Positions 27,226 through 36,435 are shown, numbered from the stretch's first letter. The stretch: DNA of 46,284 nucleotides from Euryarchaeota archaeon UBA171 (GCA_002497295.1 DANO01000025.1:3049-49332); one strand, 5' to 3'. Numbers and translations: made by a program. The notes: a model not told the origin generated them from the sequence alone.

Positions 27226-27314
27226 GAATAACCGGGGGGATACGGGTTTCTAATCACATGTATGGCTTTAAGACATCTGAAAAGTGCTATCCGCCGTACC
27301 TCGGAGGGCTCTGC

Positions 27315-27683
27315 ATGCATCCGGCGTTCCTCGTCGCCATGGGCGGCGCTCTGGGCGCTCTTGGCAGATGGGCAATTGGCTCATTCAGTGCTGGTACAGC
27401 ATTCCCATGGGCCACTCTGGGTGTCAACCTGGTTGGCTCGATGCTTCTGGGTGTACTTGCAGCCGCATTCTCGAATGGCACAATCTCAAGGGATACGATT
27501 CTGCTCTTGGGAGTTGGGTTCTTGGGGGCATTCACGACAATGTCAACATACTCATTCGAGGTAATTGAGATGGGCGAATCTGGTGCCTTTGGCGCTTTAG
27601 CAGCCTATGTTGTGGCGACAGCACTGGGTTGTCCATTGTTTGCATTGTTTGGGTGGCGAGGCATGTCTCTGCTGATGTCCTAG
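27315..27683 (+). CDS. crcB: Fluoride ion channel Fluc/CrcB
   Basis: This small membrane protein exports fluoride and works as a dual-topology dimer. It has 122 residues with four hydrophobic segments. Conserved landmarks are GGALGALGRW near the N terminus, the pore-lining Asn in LGVNLVGSMLLG, and GFLGAFTTMSTYSFE (usual form GFxGxxTTFSTF). The ATG at 27315 is chosen because GGAGGG lies 6 nt upstream; an in-frame ATG 19 codons earlier would add a non-conserved tail. No fluoride riboswitch was seen upstream. The aldo/keto reductase gene starts 32 nt later. Confidence 0.93.
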   Translation: MHPAFLVAMGGALGALGRWAIGSFSAGTAFPWATLGVNLVGSMLLGVLAAAFSNGTISRDTILLLGVGFLGAFTTMSTYSFEVIEMGESGAFGALAAYVVATALGCPLFALFGWRGMSLLMS

Positions 27684-27715
27684 ATCCCTACCGGGGCCGC
27701 AGCCCTGAAGTTGGA

Positions 27716-28582
27716 ATGCCCCCTCTTAGGCCCATGAGGCCCGTAAGAGCGATCAATCGCGAGGTTAGTTCCGGCCGAGAGATTGCCTCGATAGAAATCC
27801 CCAGAATCGGCCTAGGGGTCTGGATGATGAGTGACCCAGATGAGTGTAAGAACGCTGTAATCAATGCAATATCAATCGGGTATCGTATGATAGACACCGC
27901 GCGATCATATGGGAATGAGGGGGAGGTCGGAGAGGCGATAAGGGAATCCGGGATTGAGAGATCGGAAATCACGGTGGTCACCAAACTTCGAAGAATGCAT
28001 GCAATTAGCTATGAATCTACAATTGAACACTGCAAGATAAGTTTGGAAAAACTCGCAATGGACCAGATTGACCTCTATCTTGTACATGCCCCTCCAGAAG
28101 ATCCGAGTGTGAGGGAACCCGTTTGGAGGGCTATGGAAGACCTCCTCCAAGAAGGCCTCGTGAGAACAATCGGAGTCAGTAATTATGGAGTAAACCATCT
28201 GCACGATCTTGAGTCGTATGCCAGCATACTACCTTGCGTGAACCAGGTCGAGTTGAATCCATGGATTCAGAGGCCTGAGCTCCATTCTGCGACTCGCGAG
28301 ATGGGAGCGATAACCATGGCTTACTCTCCTCTCGCAAGGGGTCAGAAGGCCAATGATCCGGAAATCTCGGAGATATCTAAAAAGATAGGCTGCACGGGTG
28401 CCCAGGCTGCCATTCGCTGGTGTCTAGACCAAGGCGCGGTAGTCATACCGAAGTCAAGTGACCCATCCAGGCAGCGAGAGAATCTAGATTCCCTGACCGT
28501 CAATATCGACTCGATCAGAAACGAAATAGATATGTTGGACTCGAATCATGTCTCAGGATGGGACCCGACGGTGGAACCATGA
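27716..28582 (+). CDS. Aldo/keto reductase
   Basis: This is an NAD(P)H-dependent (alpha/beta)8-barrel reductase of aldehydes or ketones. The catalytic tetrad is complete: Asp60 and Tyr65 in DTARSYGNE, Lys90 in VVTKLRR and His124 in LYLVHAPPE (numbered from the ATG at 27716). GLVRTIGVSNYGV and the cofactor motif VVIPKSSDPSRQREN near the C terminus are also typical. The 288-residue length suits the family. A second ATG at 27734 is possible. Substrate unknown. The stop overlaps the start of the next gene by 4 nt. Confidence 0.93.
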   Translation: MPPLRPMRPVRAINREVSSGREIASIEIPRIGLGVWMMSDPDECKNAVINAISIGYRMIDTARSYGNEGEVGEAIRESGIERSEITVVTKLRRMHAISYESTIEHCKISLEKLAMDQIDLYLVHAPPEDPSVREPVWRAMEDLLQEGLVRTIGVSNYGVNHLHDLESYASILPCVNQVELNPWIQRPELHSATREMGAITMAYSPLARGQKANDPEISEISKKIGCTGAQAAIRWCLDQGAVVIPKSSDPSRQRENLDSLTVNIDSIRNEIDMLDSNHVSGWDPTVEP

Positions 28583-28767
28583 GTCGGATAAGAGACCCAG
28601 AAACCATTGAAGAGGAGCTGGAACTCTTCGCGGAGGCTGTGAGACTGGGTATCGACCCATTCCCGCCGAAGCGAGCACGTGGGAGGATTCTACGCCTGTC
28701 TATAGGCTGGTTCATGATCATCATCATGCTCTCTTGGGTCTCGCAGTTCCTCTACAGAGCGCTGTGA
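28579..28767 (+). CDS. 62-residue single-pass membrane protein
   Basis: This small gene starts at an ATGA overlap with the aldo/keto reductase stop. The N-terminal 40 residues are charged (MSRIRDPETIEEELELFAEA; then a basic PKRARGRI), followed by one membrane segment IGWFMIIIMLSWVSQFLY. The basic patch just before the helix places the N terminus in the cytosol. I do not recognise a family. The overlap and reading-frame quality support a real gene; it may tether or assist the reductase. Confidence 0.65.
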   Translation: MSRIRDPETIEEELELFAEAVRLGIDPFPPKRARGRILRLSIGWFMIIIMLSWVSQFLYRAL

Positions 28768-28819
28768 ATTTGGATGGATTGACCAGAACAGATGATGCCA
28801 ATGAATTGAGGAACCATAT

Positions 28820-28895
28820 TGGTAGTCCCGCCCGGATTCGAACCAGGGTCATGGCATCCAGAGTGCCATATGATGGACCACTACACTACGGGACT
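28820..28895 (-). tRNA. tRNA-Gln(CUG) with encoded CCA
   Basis: Minus-strand acceptor AGTCCCG pairs with CGGGACT, followed by discriminator A and an encoded CCA (28820-28822). The anticodon stem TGGCA/TGCCA encloses CTCTGGA, giving anticodon CTG. The T arm is CCTGG-TTCGAAT-CCGGG with one G-U pair. A TTG or TTC reading (Glu) is excluded by the loop sequence. Confidence 0.94.
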
Positions 28896-28914
28896 TCGCA
28901 CCTGCGGTGAGCGG

Positions 28915-28924
28915 TTTTGTATTT
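28915..28924 (-). promoter_or_regulatory. TATA-like box of tRNA-Gln
   Basis: Minus strand AAATACAAAA, centred about 25 nt upstream of the mature 5' end, the usual archaeal spacing. Confidence 0.5.
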
Positions 28925-28953
28925 CAACGAACCCATATGGCCCAAAGGACATA

Positions 28954-29985
28954 TCATGCCCTGAAGCGTGTCATGATTTTTCGATGCGTCTCCCGATCCG
29001 GCCTCAGCATATCCGGCGGAAGGTCGCATAGGGGTATATCCACGAGACCCTGATCTTCGTCGGCGGTCGGCATCTCGGTGTTATGGTGGAGAAGGCCCGT
29101 CACGTGCTTCTTGTCGATCTCAGCGTTGTGTAGGGCTGCGATTGCCGCAGTCGGGTTGGTGTGGTCGTATTCGGAGGACAGCGTCTCGAGTCGGAGGACG
29201 CTCCCGTCGAAGAGTTGCACGTCTTCATACCCTCCCTCGGGGATATCAACCTCGTTGAGAGGCTGGAAGTGGTGGATGTAGTCGATACCATGGAGTTCCT
29301 CGCCGTGGTCCTTCACATATCCGTACGAGCTGTAGGATTCGTCGTTATTGGCGAAAGTCACGCAGGGGGAGATCACGTCAATTACGGCCATCCCTCTGTG
29401 GCTCAGGGCAGCTTTCATGAGGGCTGTCAGCTGCTTCTTCGCACCGGAGAAGGACCGTGCGACGAATCCACATCCGAGATTAATGGCGAGCTTGCACATA
29501 TCGATTGGAGGTTGTTCGTTCGGCGCACCCTTGCGCTTCTTCGACCCCTTCTGAACGGTCGCGGAGTACTGCCCCTTGGTCAGCCCATAGACTCCGTTGT
29601 TCTCGATGATGTACACCATGTTCACATTCCTCCTTATCGCATGGATGAACTGACCGATGCCTATGCTGGCCGAGTCGCCATCGCCCGATACCCCTAGGTA
29701 TACGAGATCCTTGTTGACCATATTTGCACCAGTTGTGACTGAGGGCATCCGGCCATGGACGGTGTTGAAACCATGCGACTTCCCAAGGAAGTAGGCAGGA
29801 GTTTTGGAAGAGCAGCCTATACCACTCATCTTCGCGATTCTGCTCGGGTCGATACCATTCTCCCAGCAGGCCTGAATTATCACTCCTGAGATTTGATCGT
29901 GACCACAGCCAGGGCAGAGAGAGGAAGGACCTCCAGTGTAGTCGGTTTTCGGAAGATCAATGACATTCAGTTTAACGGGCCTCAT
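28954..29985 (-). CDS. korB: 2-oxoacid:ferredoxin oxidoreductase, beta subunit
   Basis: This is the thiamine pyrophosphate subunit of a 2-oxoacid (probably 2-oxoglutarate) ferredoxin oxidoreductase, which makes acyl-CoA, CO2 and reduced ferredoxin. CPGCGH supplies Cys24 and Cys27. Cys58 in IGCSS and a Cys near 205-210 in ISPCVTF complete a likely [4Fe-4S] site. The TPP-Mg motif is GDGD (101-104) with ENNGVYGLTKGQYS about 27 residues on. The 343 residues include a longer C-terminal tail than minimal family members. It overlaps the alpha gene by 4 nt with GGAGAGGTG upstream. 2-oxoglutarate is preferred over pyruvate from the two-gene layout and the nearby aconitase, but the substrate is not proven. 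Confidence 0.9.
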   Translation of the reverse strand: MRPVKLNVIDLPKTDYTGGPSSLCPGCGHDQISGVIIQACWENGIDPSRIAKMSGIGCSSKTPAYFLGKSHGFNTVHGRMPSVTTGANMVNKDLVYLGVSGDGDSASIGIGQFIHAIRRNVNMVYIIENNGVYGLTKGQYSATVQKGSKKRKGAPNEQPPIDMCKLAINLGCGFVARSFSGAKKQLTALMKAALSHRGMAVIDVISPCVTFANNDESYSSYGYVKDHGEELHGIDYIHHFQPLNEVDIPEGGYEDVQLFDGSVLRLETLSSEYDHTNPTAAIAALHNAEIDKKHVTGLLHHNTEMPTADEDQGLVDIPLCDLPPDMLRPDRETHRKIMTRFRA

Positions 29986-31802
29986 GGCTTCACCTCTCCA
30001 AGGGTCTCTAGAATTATATCCGCGTATATCCTTGCGCGTGGAGGCATACCGTCAGAGTATGCAACGCTGGATATCCTTGAGACCAAATTGTTGGGAAGCT
30101 CCTTCCTCAGGACCCCGTACAACTGACCATCTCGATTGATCTCAAGCACAATGACCCTTTCATGCCTCTCGATGAAACCCTCGACATCCGGATGAATAGG
30201 CATGGCGCGAATACGACATTGACTGACCTTCAAACCGGCCTGCTCAATCATATCATCAATTTCCTGAATCGTGTTCTCCATTGATCCCATGTAGATGATG
30301 CCCACATCCTGCTCTTTCTCTTCCCTCATCACCGGCGCTGGAAGATCCGCTCTGGAATTATCGATTTTCCTCTTCAACCGCATCATCAGCTTCCTGTAAA
30401 CCTCCGGCTCCTCGCTGTAGATCCCATCTTCGTCATGGCCTGTTCCGCGGTATAAGATAGGATCTAGACCCGAACCTGGCAGAGTTCTGTATGGAACCCC
30501 ATCGCCGTCAACGTCTCTGTAACGACCATAGTTTTCGATTGCAGAAATTTGCTCTGCTGTACGTAGGACCTTGCCGCGATTGATCTCTTCGGACGGGTAC
30601 TCGAAATCGGTGCATACCCAGTTGTTCATTCCGAGGTCAAGGTCCGAGAAACCGAACACCAGTGTCTGATAACGCTCGGCATATTCAAACGCCCTCCAAC
30701 CGTATTCGAAGCATTCTTCGACGGTTCCAGGTATGAGGACGATATGCTCGGTATCCCCGTGACTTGCTTCTCTCAGGAGATTGAGATCGCCCTGCTGGGT
30801 GCGCGTCGGGAGTCCCGTGGAGGGTCCGACCCTGTTCACATCCCATATGACTCCAGGGACCTCTGCGAAGTATGCTAAGCCAATGAACTCAGACATCAGA
30901 GAGATGCCTGGTCCGGAGGTGCAGGTCATGCCTCTCCCCCCGGCCCATCCCGCTCCAAGGACCATGCCTGCAGCTGCAAGCTCGTCTTCAGCCTGGACTA
31001 CGGCGCAGGTGGCCTCTCCATCGCTAGTATCCCTTAATTCGGGCAACCATTGAATGATTCCTTCTGCCACTGAAGATGAAGGAGTGATGGGGTACCAAGA
31101 TAGCATGTTTATGCCGCCATATATGGATCCGAGTGCCACGGCCTCATTGCCATCCACAAGGAATGCATTCTCATCCTTCTCCCTCGCCTCAACGACATGG
31201 GGGCTCTCCCAATCAATCCCTTCAGCAGCCATGGCACGACCTTCTTCTATGGCTCTGAGATTCACCTCGACCGCCGATGACTTGCCCTTAAACTGCCTAT
31301 TCACAGCACGCTCCAGAGCACTCTGTTCAATGCCGATTAGGTGTTGAATCACACCGACGTAGTACATATTGGCAATCATCTTCGCCATCTTGGGATTTAT
31401 CCCGCGTGCGAGCTTGGTCATAGGGAGTCCAAATACCAGACAGTCTTCTCTTTCAACAGGCATCTTCACGTTTTCATTGTAAATTATGACCGTGCCAGAT
31501 TCAATCTTCTCTATATCCTTCAACCAGGTATCAGGATTCATGAGTATCTGGATATTGGTCCTATCTCCAGGTGCTTGATACCCTTTGTCGGAGGCACGAA
31601 TGATGAACCATGTCGGGAGTCCCGAGATGTTGCTGGGGAAGAGATTCTTCCCGCTCACGGGAACGCCCATCTCAAATAATGAATTCAGCAGTATCAAATT
31701 GGATGACTGAGAACCTGTTCCATTGGCTGTTGCGACGTTGATTACGAAGTCGTTCACTGTAGCGTCCATGTCCGGAATACACACCTTTGCTATCGTACGC
31801 AC
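29982..31802 (-). CDS. korA: 2-oxoacid:ferredoxin oxidoreductase, fused gamma-alpha subunit
   Basis: The alpha partner of the gene above. The N-terminal gamma domain (about 1-190) has NGTGSQSSNLILLNSLFEMG and VPVSGKNLFPSNISGLPTWF. The alpha domain (about 215-606) has YPITPSSSVAEGI, QAEDELAAAGMVLGAGWAGG, TSGPGISLMSEF and NRVGPSTGLPTRTQQGDL, the last being strongly typical of 2-oxoglutarate-type enzymes. The C-terminal part carries the CoA-contact-like domain III. The start is GTG; no in-frame ATG lies just upstream. Together KorAB replace the 2-oxoglutarate dehydrogenase complex in archaea. Confidence 0.92.
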   Translation of the reverse strand: MRTIAKVCIPDMDATVNDFVINVATANGTGSQSSNLILLNSLFEMGVPVSGKNLFPSNISGLPTWFIIRASDKGYQAPGDRTNIQILMNPDTWLKDIEKIESGTVIIYNENVKMPVEREDCLVFGLPMTKLARGINPKMAKMIANMYYVGVIQHLIGIEQSALERAVNRQFKGKSSAVEVNLRAIEEGRAMAAEGIDWESPHVVEAREKDENAFLVDGNEAVALGSIYGGINMLSWYPITPSSSVAEGIIQWLPELRDTSDGEATCAVVQAEDELAAAGMVLGAGWAGGRGMTCTSGPGISLMSEFIGLAYFAEVPGVIWDVNRVGPSTGLPTRTQQGDLNLLREASHGDTEHIVLIPGTVEECFEYGWRAFEYAERYQTLVFGFSDLDLGMNNWVCTDFEYPSEEINRGKVLRTAEQISAIENYGRYRDVDGDGVPYRTLPGSGLDPILYRGTGHDEDGIYSEEPEVYRKLMMRLKRKIDNSRADLPAPVMREEKEQDVGIIYMGSMENTIQEIDDMIEQAGLKVSQCRIRAMPIHPDVEGFIERHERVIVLEINRDGQLYGVLRKELPNNLVSRISSVAYSDGMPPRARIYADIILETLGEVKP

Positions 31803-31955
31803 AGCATACGAGCGGCCCTCGGTGAGGAGTGACGAACTTAGACATTCGCGTCCCTTCTGTCAAAATTTCAAATCCCGAGAGATCTTCAAATGCATTCAAA
31901 ATTAAATCATCGATTGACCCGTCAAGTTTTCAGTAAACACCCTCTCGCTAAGCCC

Positions 31956-33011
31956 ATGCCAGCCAGCTCTAAGGTCAAGGATACCGCGAGTAAAGCGAAT
32001 ACAGCATCAGAATCCGGAGACTACGATCTAGCCCTGAATCTGTTGAGAGATGCATGGAATGACGATTTGAAAAAAGACGATCAAGTGTTGCTTATCAGAA
32101 CAGCTGGCATGACTCATATGTCAAGGGGCCAGGCAGATGAGTCCATACGACGCCAAGCGTGGAAAGACGCTAGGAAGAGCCTCGAAAGAGCACAGAAGAT
32201 CGACTCGGCAAATAAAGAGACAAGAAGGCAATTGAATAGTCTGATGTCGATGATGGATGAATCAGGAATATACGTGGGGCGCGGATTTTCATTATTCGCC
32301 AACGGCGAACCGACTCCCTTCGGCCTCCTAATGATGTTCGTCTCCGGAATAATCATCCTGGCAATATTTGGACAAGGCAGGGAAATCATCGGCAGCATCG
32401 GCGAAGGGGAATCGAATACAGCCGCCGAGGGAGACACCGTCATCATGACAGTTAGTTACTACCCTAATCAGGGAGCCCAGAAAGTCACGGACGATATCGA
32501 GATTCAGCTTTATCCCGATGATGCCCCTGATCACGTTGCCAGTTTCATACAACATGTTGAGAATGGAATGTATGATGGCACCACTTTTCACAGGGTGATT
32601 GACAATTTTATGATACAAGGTGGCGATTTCCAAAATTCCGACGGAACTGGAGGGTATGCCTCCGGATTCTACGGGTACTGTAACGGGCAGCAGGCGGCCT
32701 CTTCGCAAGATTGCTCCCCTAGCAGCTACACTCTCCCTGATGAGGCGGATAACGGCCTATTACACGAGTCATGCACTATCTCGATGGCTAAGACTTCGCA
32801 AGCGAATACGGGAGGCAGCCAATTCTTCCTCATTCCTGAGGATAGCGCCCCAGACTGGTTGGACGGCAAGCATACGGTTTTCGGCTCCATAGTATCCGGC
32901 TGTGACGTTGTTACCAGTATAAGCGAGGTACCAACTCACGACGGAAGTGGGAATGATCCTGCAGACCGACCAGTCAATCCAGTTGTTTTGATATCTGCAG
33001 CCTTACAATGA
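31956..33011 (+). CDS. Membrane-tethered cyclophilin with cytosolic TPR-like domain
   Basis: A peptidyl-prolyl isomerase of the cyclophilin type makes up the C-terminal half: FHRVIDNFMIQGGDF holds Arg213, Phe218 and Gln221, matching the human CypA catalytic Arg55, Phe60 and Gln63, and GSQFFLIPEDSAPDWLDGKH keeps the Phe and Trp contacts. An acidic, cysteine-containing insert (NGQQAASSQDC) follows the core motif. The first 110 residues are helical TPR-like repeats (GDYDLALNLLRDAW and similar), then one membrane segment at about 121-139. By charge, the TPR part is cytosolic and the isomerase lies outside. It has 351 residues from ATG 31956; upstream in-frame ATG at 31890 is possible. It probably folds exported proteins. 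Confidence 0.88.
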   Translation: MPASSKVKDTASKANTASESGDYDLALNLLRDAWNDDLKKDDQVLLIRTAGMTHMSRGQADESIRRQAWKDARKSLERAQKIDSANKETRRQLNSLMSMMDESGIYVGRGFSLFANGEPTPFGLLMMFVSGIIILAIFGQGREIIGSIGEGESNTAAEGDTVIMTVSYYPNQGAQKVTDDIEIQLYPDDAPDHVASFIQHVENGMYDGTTFHRVIDNFMIQGGDFQNSDGTGGYASGFYGYCNGQQAASSQDCSPSSYTLPDEADNGLLHESCTISMAKTSQANTGGSQFFLIPEDSAPDWLDGKHTVFGSIVSGCDVVTSISEVPTHDGSGNDPADRPVNPVVLISAALQ

Positions 33012-33031
33012 ATTAACGGCTCAGGCGGCAT

Positions 33032-33038
33032 CTTAAAT
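33032..33038 (+). promoter_or_regulatory. TATA-like box of the aconitase gene
   Basis: CTTAAAT centred 29 nt before the aconitase ATG at 33064, with no Shine-Dalgarno in between; this fits a leaderless transcript. Confidence 0.5.
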
Positions 33039-33063
33039 TGCTTGAGTCAAAGGGCCCCCTTCG

Positions 33064-35748
33064 ATGGCTCACAGGATACCGTTCGATGCACTTAGGTCAT
33101 TCGAGACCTCAGATGGCTCTGAAGGCAGGTTTGTTTCGATAGAATCGCTAGAGGAGAATGGCGCTTGCAGTATCCAAGATATGCCATACACAATACGAAT
33201 CTTATTGGAGGCAGCACTCAGAAGATGTGATGGCCATCTGATAACAGAAGATGACGTACTGAGAATCGCTTCATGGAAGCCGGGGTGCGATAGGGCCGAG
33301 ATCCCATATCGTCCAAGCCGTGTCCTTCTGCAGGACTTCACAGGCGTTCCCGCTGTTGTCGACATAGCTGCCATGAGGGATGCAATCGTTGAGATGGACG
33401 GAGACCCTTCCAAAGTAAACCCGCAAGTTCCAGTCGATTTAGTCATAGATCACAGTATCCAAGTCGATGCTTCCGGATTAATACCCGATGCACTCGAACT
33501 CAATCTTGGGTTTGAATATCACAGAAATATGGAGCGCTACTCTTTCTTGAAGTGGGGTCAGTCATCATTCGATAACTTCAGAGCAGTACCTCCTGGGCGC
33601 GGCATCGTACACCAAGTAAATCTTGAATGGATTGCAACCGTTGCTCGTGAGGAAGAAGGCCTTTGGTTGCCGGATTCGCTAGTCGGCACCGACAGCCATA
33701 CCACGATGATAAACGGACTCGGGGTGCTTGGATGGGGCGTCGGCGGAATAGAGGCAGAGGCAGTCATGCTCGGGCAGCCCATCTACATGCTACTACCAGA
33801 AGTGGTTGGCATGGAGCTGACCGGTTCACTAAGTCCAGGGGTAACTGCCACAGACATGGCCCTGCGGATTGTAGAGATGTTGAGGGAGCACGGAGTAGTC
33901 GGGCGCTTCGTAGAATTCTATGGCGAGGGCCTTGACGCACTCAGTCTTCCGGACAGGGCTACAATTGCTAACATGGCTCCCGAGTATGGCGCAACATGCG
34001 GATTCTTCCCTGCTGATTCGACCACCATGAACTATCTGAAAAATTCTGGGCGTGAACAATCAATGGTGGATGATGTCGAGAGATATCTTCGAGCAAATCG
34101 CCTCTTCAGAACCGAATCGGACTCACCGCCGCTATTCACCTCCACTCTGAAACTCGATCTTTCTTCTGTTGAAACTTCACTGGCAGGACCAAAGAGGCCT
34201 CAAGACCGAGTTGCACTTTCGAGAATGAGGGAACACTGGAGAGATTCTCTCACAGCCCCCGTGGGCCACTCGGGACATGGCGTCGATCAGAGCAATCTGT
34301 ACGCAACTCAGAATCTTCCAGATAGAAGCGGAGAGTTGAGCCATGGTTCAGTAGTCATAGCAGCCATCACCAGCTGCACGAACACCAGCAATCCTTCAGT
34401 GATGGTTGCTGCTGGACTTCTTGCCAAGAACGCGGTAAAAGCAGGATTATCGATCAAACCGTGGGTCAAACCGAGCCTTGCTCCCGGATCAAGAGTTGTT
34501 ACAGAGTACCTCGAGGCGGCAAATCTTGACGGTGATCTCAGCATCTTGGGATTCAATACTGTTGGATACGGCTGTACAACATGCATAGGGAACTCAGGCC
34601 CGTTAGATGAAGATATTGAATCCGCAATAGATGCGGCTGATCTTGTAGTTGCTAGCGTGCTATCTGGAAATAGGAACTTCGAGGGACGCGTCCATGCCAA
34701 GGTGAAGGCAAACTATCTCGCAAGTCCCCCGCTGGTCGTTGCCTATGCCATAGCAGGACATCTTGATTTCGATTTCTCCACGGACCCAATGGGCCATGAT
34801 TCAGAAGGAAATGCAATAATGCTGTCCGACTTATGGCCATCAGATGCTGACATAAGCGCCGTCGTCTCAGAGGCAATAACCCCTGAGATGTACAGGGACA
34901 GATATGCGGATGTACTCAGCGAGCCTAGGTGGGAGGCTATACCAGCGACGACATCGCAGCTTTACGATTGGGATCTGAATTCGACCTATGTAAGGCGCCC
35001 AACATTTCTAAGTGGCATCCCCAGAAATATCGAACCCGTAGACCCTATAACAGGCGCAAGAGCATTACTGATGCTCGGTGACAGTGTTACAACGGACCAC
35101 ATTAGTCCCGCTGGAGCATTCTCGTCGTCTTCGTCAGCCGGCTTGTATTTGACGGATAAGGGCATATCCCCTCGAGACTTCAACTCTTATGGCAGCAGGA
35201 GAGGCAACCACGAGGTCATGATGAGGGGCACATTTGCAAATGTACGTATCCGAAACATGCTAGCACCAGAAACAACGGGCGGATTCACCACGCACATGGC
35301 TTCCGGAGACGTTGTATCCATCTTCGAGGCAAGCAGGAGATATCGGGATGAGGGCACCCCACTTATCGTAATTGCAGGTAGCCAATATGGTACGGGCAGT
35401 AGCAGGGATTGGGCCGCTAAGGGCCCATTACTACTTGGAGTCAGGGCTGTAATCGCAACTTCTTTTGAACGGATTCATCGTTCAAACCTCGTCGGAATGG
35501 GTATCCTGCCTCTGACATTTGCAGAGGGGGATGATGCCAATTCACTGGGCCTCGACGGCACTGAGTCATTTGACATACCCGCAGACATAGCCCTCGAACC
35601 AGGTCAGAATATACCTGTTGAGGCTAGAAAAGAAGACGACTCAACAATACTCTTTGAGGCAGTAGTTAGGCTCGATACTCCTGTCGAGGTGGAGTACTAC
35701 CGGAATGGGGGCATTCTTCAGACTGTTCTGAGGGGACTTGCTGATTGA
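33064..35748 (+). CDS. acnA: Aconitate hydratase (AcnA/IRP1 type)
   Basis: This citrate-cycle enzyme interconverts citrate and isocitrate with a [4Fe-4S] cluster. The cluster cysteines are Cys438 (TSCTNTSNPS), Cys504 and Cys507 (GYGCTTCIGNSGPL), one residue off the human IRP1 positions 437, 503 and 506. QDFTGVPAVVD, GTDSHTTMINGLGVLGWGVG and SRDWAAKGP are further signatures. At 894 residues it is full length. It is the first step toward the substrate of the nearby 2-oxoacid oxidoreductase, and its cluster could come from the Suf block. It is followed 13 nt later by an unknown gene. Confidence 0.97.
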   Translation: MAHRIPFDALRSFETSDGSEGRFVSIESLEENGACSIQDMPYTIRILLEAALRRCDGHLITEDDVLRIASWKPGCDRAEIPYRPSRVLLQDFTGVPAVVDIAAMRDAIVEMDGDPSKVNPQVPVDLVIDHSIQVDASGLIPDALELNLGFEYHRNMERYSFLKWGQSSFDNFRAVPPGRGIVHQVNLEWIATVAREEEGLWLPDSLVGTDSHTTMINGLGVLGWGVGGIEAEAVMLGQPIYMLLPEVVGMELTGSLSPGVTATDMALRIVEMLREHGVVGRFVEFYGEGLDALSLPDRATIANMAPEYGATCGFFPADSTTMNYLKNSGREQSMVDDVERYLRANRLFRTESDSPPLFTSTLKLDLSSVETSLAGPKRPQDRVALSRMREHWRDSLTAPVGHSGHGVDQSNLYATQNLPDRSGELSHGSVVIAAITSCTNTSNPSVMVAAGLLAKNAVKAGLSIKPWVKPSLAPGSRVVTEYLEAANLDGDLSILGFNTVGYGCTTCIGNSGPLDEDIESAIDAADLVVASVLSGNRNFEGRVHAKVKANYLASPPLVVAYAIAGHLDFDFSTDPMGHDSEGNAIMLSDLWPSDADISAVVSEAITPEMYRDRYADVLSEPRWEAIPATTSQLYDWDLNSTYVRRPTFLSGIPRNIEPVDPITGARALLMLGDSVTTDHISPAGAFSSSSSAGLYLTDKGISPRDFNSYGSRRGNHEVMMRGTFANVRIRNMLAPETTGGFTTHMASGDVVSIFEASRRYRDEGTPLIVIAGSQYGTGSSRDWAAKGPLLLGVRAVIATSFERIHRSNLVGMGILPLTFAEGDDANSLGLDGTESFDIPADIALEPGQNIPVEARKEDDSTILFEAVVRLDTPVEVEYYRNGGILQTVLRGLAD

Positions 35749-35761
35749 GGGGTGTTGTTAT

Positions 35762-36370
35762 ATGGTGAAAATGAGATTTTCTTTCAGACATGATCCGAAT
35801 GACATAGTCGCAGTAATCGAGGGCCCTGAAGCTTGGGTGAAACATTTCACCGAGCAGATAGGCCTTGAGGGGGATTGCGGCTGGATTATGGAGATGAGCC
35901 AACAAGGCCAGGAATCGAAAGATGGGGATATCTCTGAAGGAGCATCAGTGCTCCCTGGACCAGCCCCTGATCCCTCCAAGATCCCTGCAGTCATACGAGA
36001 GATAGGCTCATTCGATCCTTCCGAGAATTTAGAATCGAATAAGCCACCACCCCTGGATGAGGAGGAGCTCCGTTCATTCATATCAGAGATGCCCGAGCCA
36101 GAAATCCCTCCTGATTCCATATCTAACGACCCGCTCACGGAAGAATGGCTTAGATTGGTACTAGCCATCGTAGTCACTGAGCATGGAATTTCGTCCATGC
36201 TGCCCGAGACCATAGCCGGCGTTCTTTCAGAAAGAACAAGTCTCGACGACATTGCAGTAACAATCGCACTCAAGCGTTTGTGGGTTGCAGGGAAAGTAGA
36301 TAAAATTCTTACAGAAATGGGCGAGGAGTACTCTCCTTCACCATCTTGGATACAAGTCTACAGGGATTGA
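35762..36370 (+). CDS. Conserved-looking acidic protein of unknown function
   Basis: This 202-residue protein has no recognised domain. The N terminus (MVKMRFSFRHDPNDIVAVIE, then GPEAWVKHFTEQIG) looks like a small alpha/beta module. A proline- and acid-rich linker covers about 60-125. The last 75 residues are predicted helical (TEEWLRLVLAIVVTEHGISS, then SLDDIAVTIALKRLWVAGKV), possibly a winged helix or tetrameric helix bundle. The ATG at 35762 has GAGGGGTG upstream. It lies 13 nt after aconitase, so co-transcription is likely. There is no signal peptide, so it is cytosolic. Confidence 0.7.
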   Translation: MVKMRFSFRHDPNDIVAVIEGPEAWVKHFTEQIGLEGDCGWIMEMSQQGQESKDGDISEGASVLPGPAPDPSKIPAVIREIGSFDPSENLESNKPPPLDEEELRSFISEMPEPEIPPDSISNDPLTEEWLRLVLAIVVTEHGISSMLPETIAGVLSERTSLDDIAVTIALKRLWVAGKVDKILTEMGEEYSPSPSWIQVYRD

Positions 36371-36401
36371 ATCCGACAATTTTCGCTGCTCAACTCTCGG
36401 C

Positions 36402-36409
36402 AAATAATA
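36402..36409 (+). promoter_or_regulatory. TATA-like box of the giant surface protein gene
   Basis: AAATAATA centred about 30 nt before the ATG at 36436, supporting that start and a leaderless transcript. Confidence 0.5.
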
Positions 36410-36435
36410 AGAGAGCCCTGTATCTCCGCGCTGCT

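Noticed and set aside
27226..27314. Fluoride riboswitch upstream of crcB
   Set aside because: The leader has a GGGGGAT run but not the conserved pseudoknot pattern of the crcB motif; an ordinary Shine-Dalgarno is present instead.
36346..36435. Earlier start of the giant surface protein
   Set aside because: It would overlap the preceding gene, add a non-signal extension and place the TATA-like box inside the coding region.
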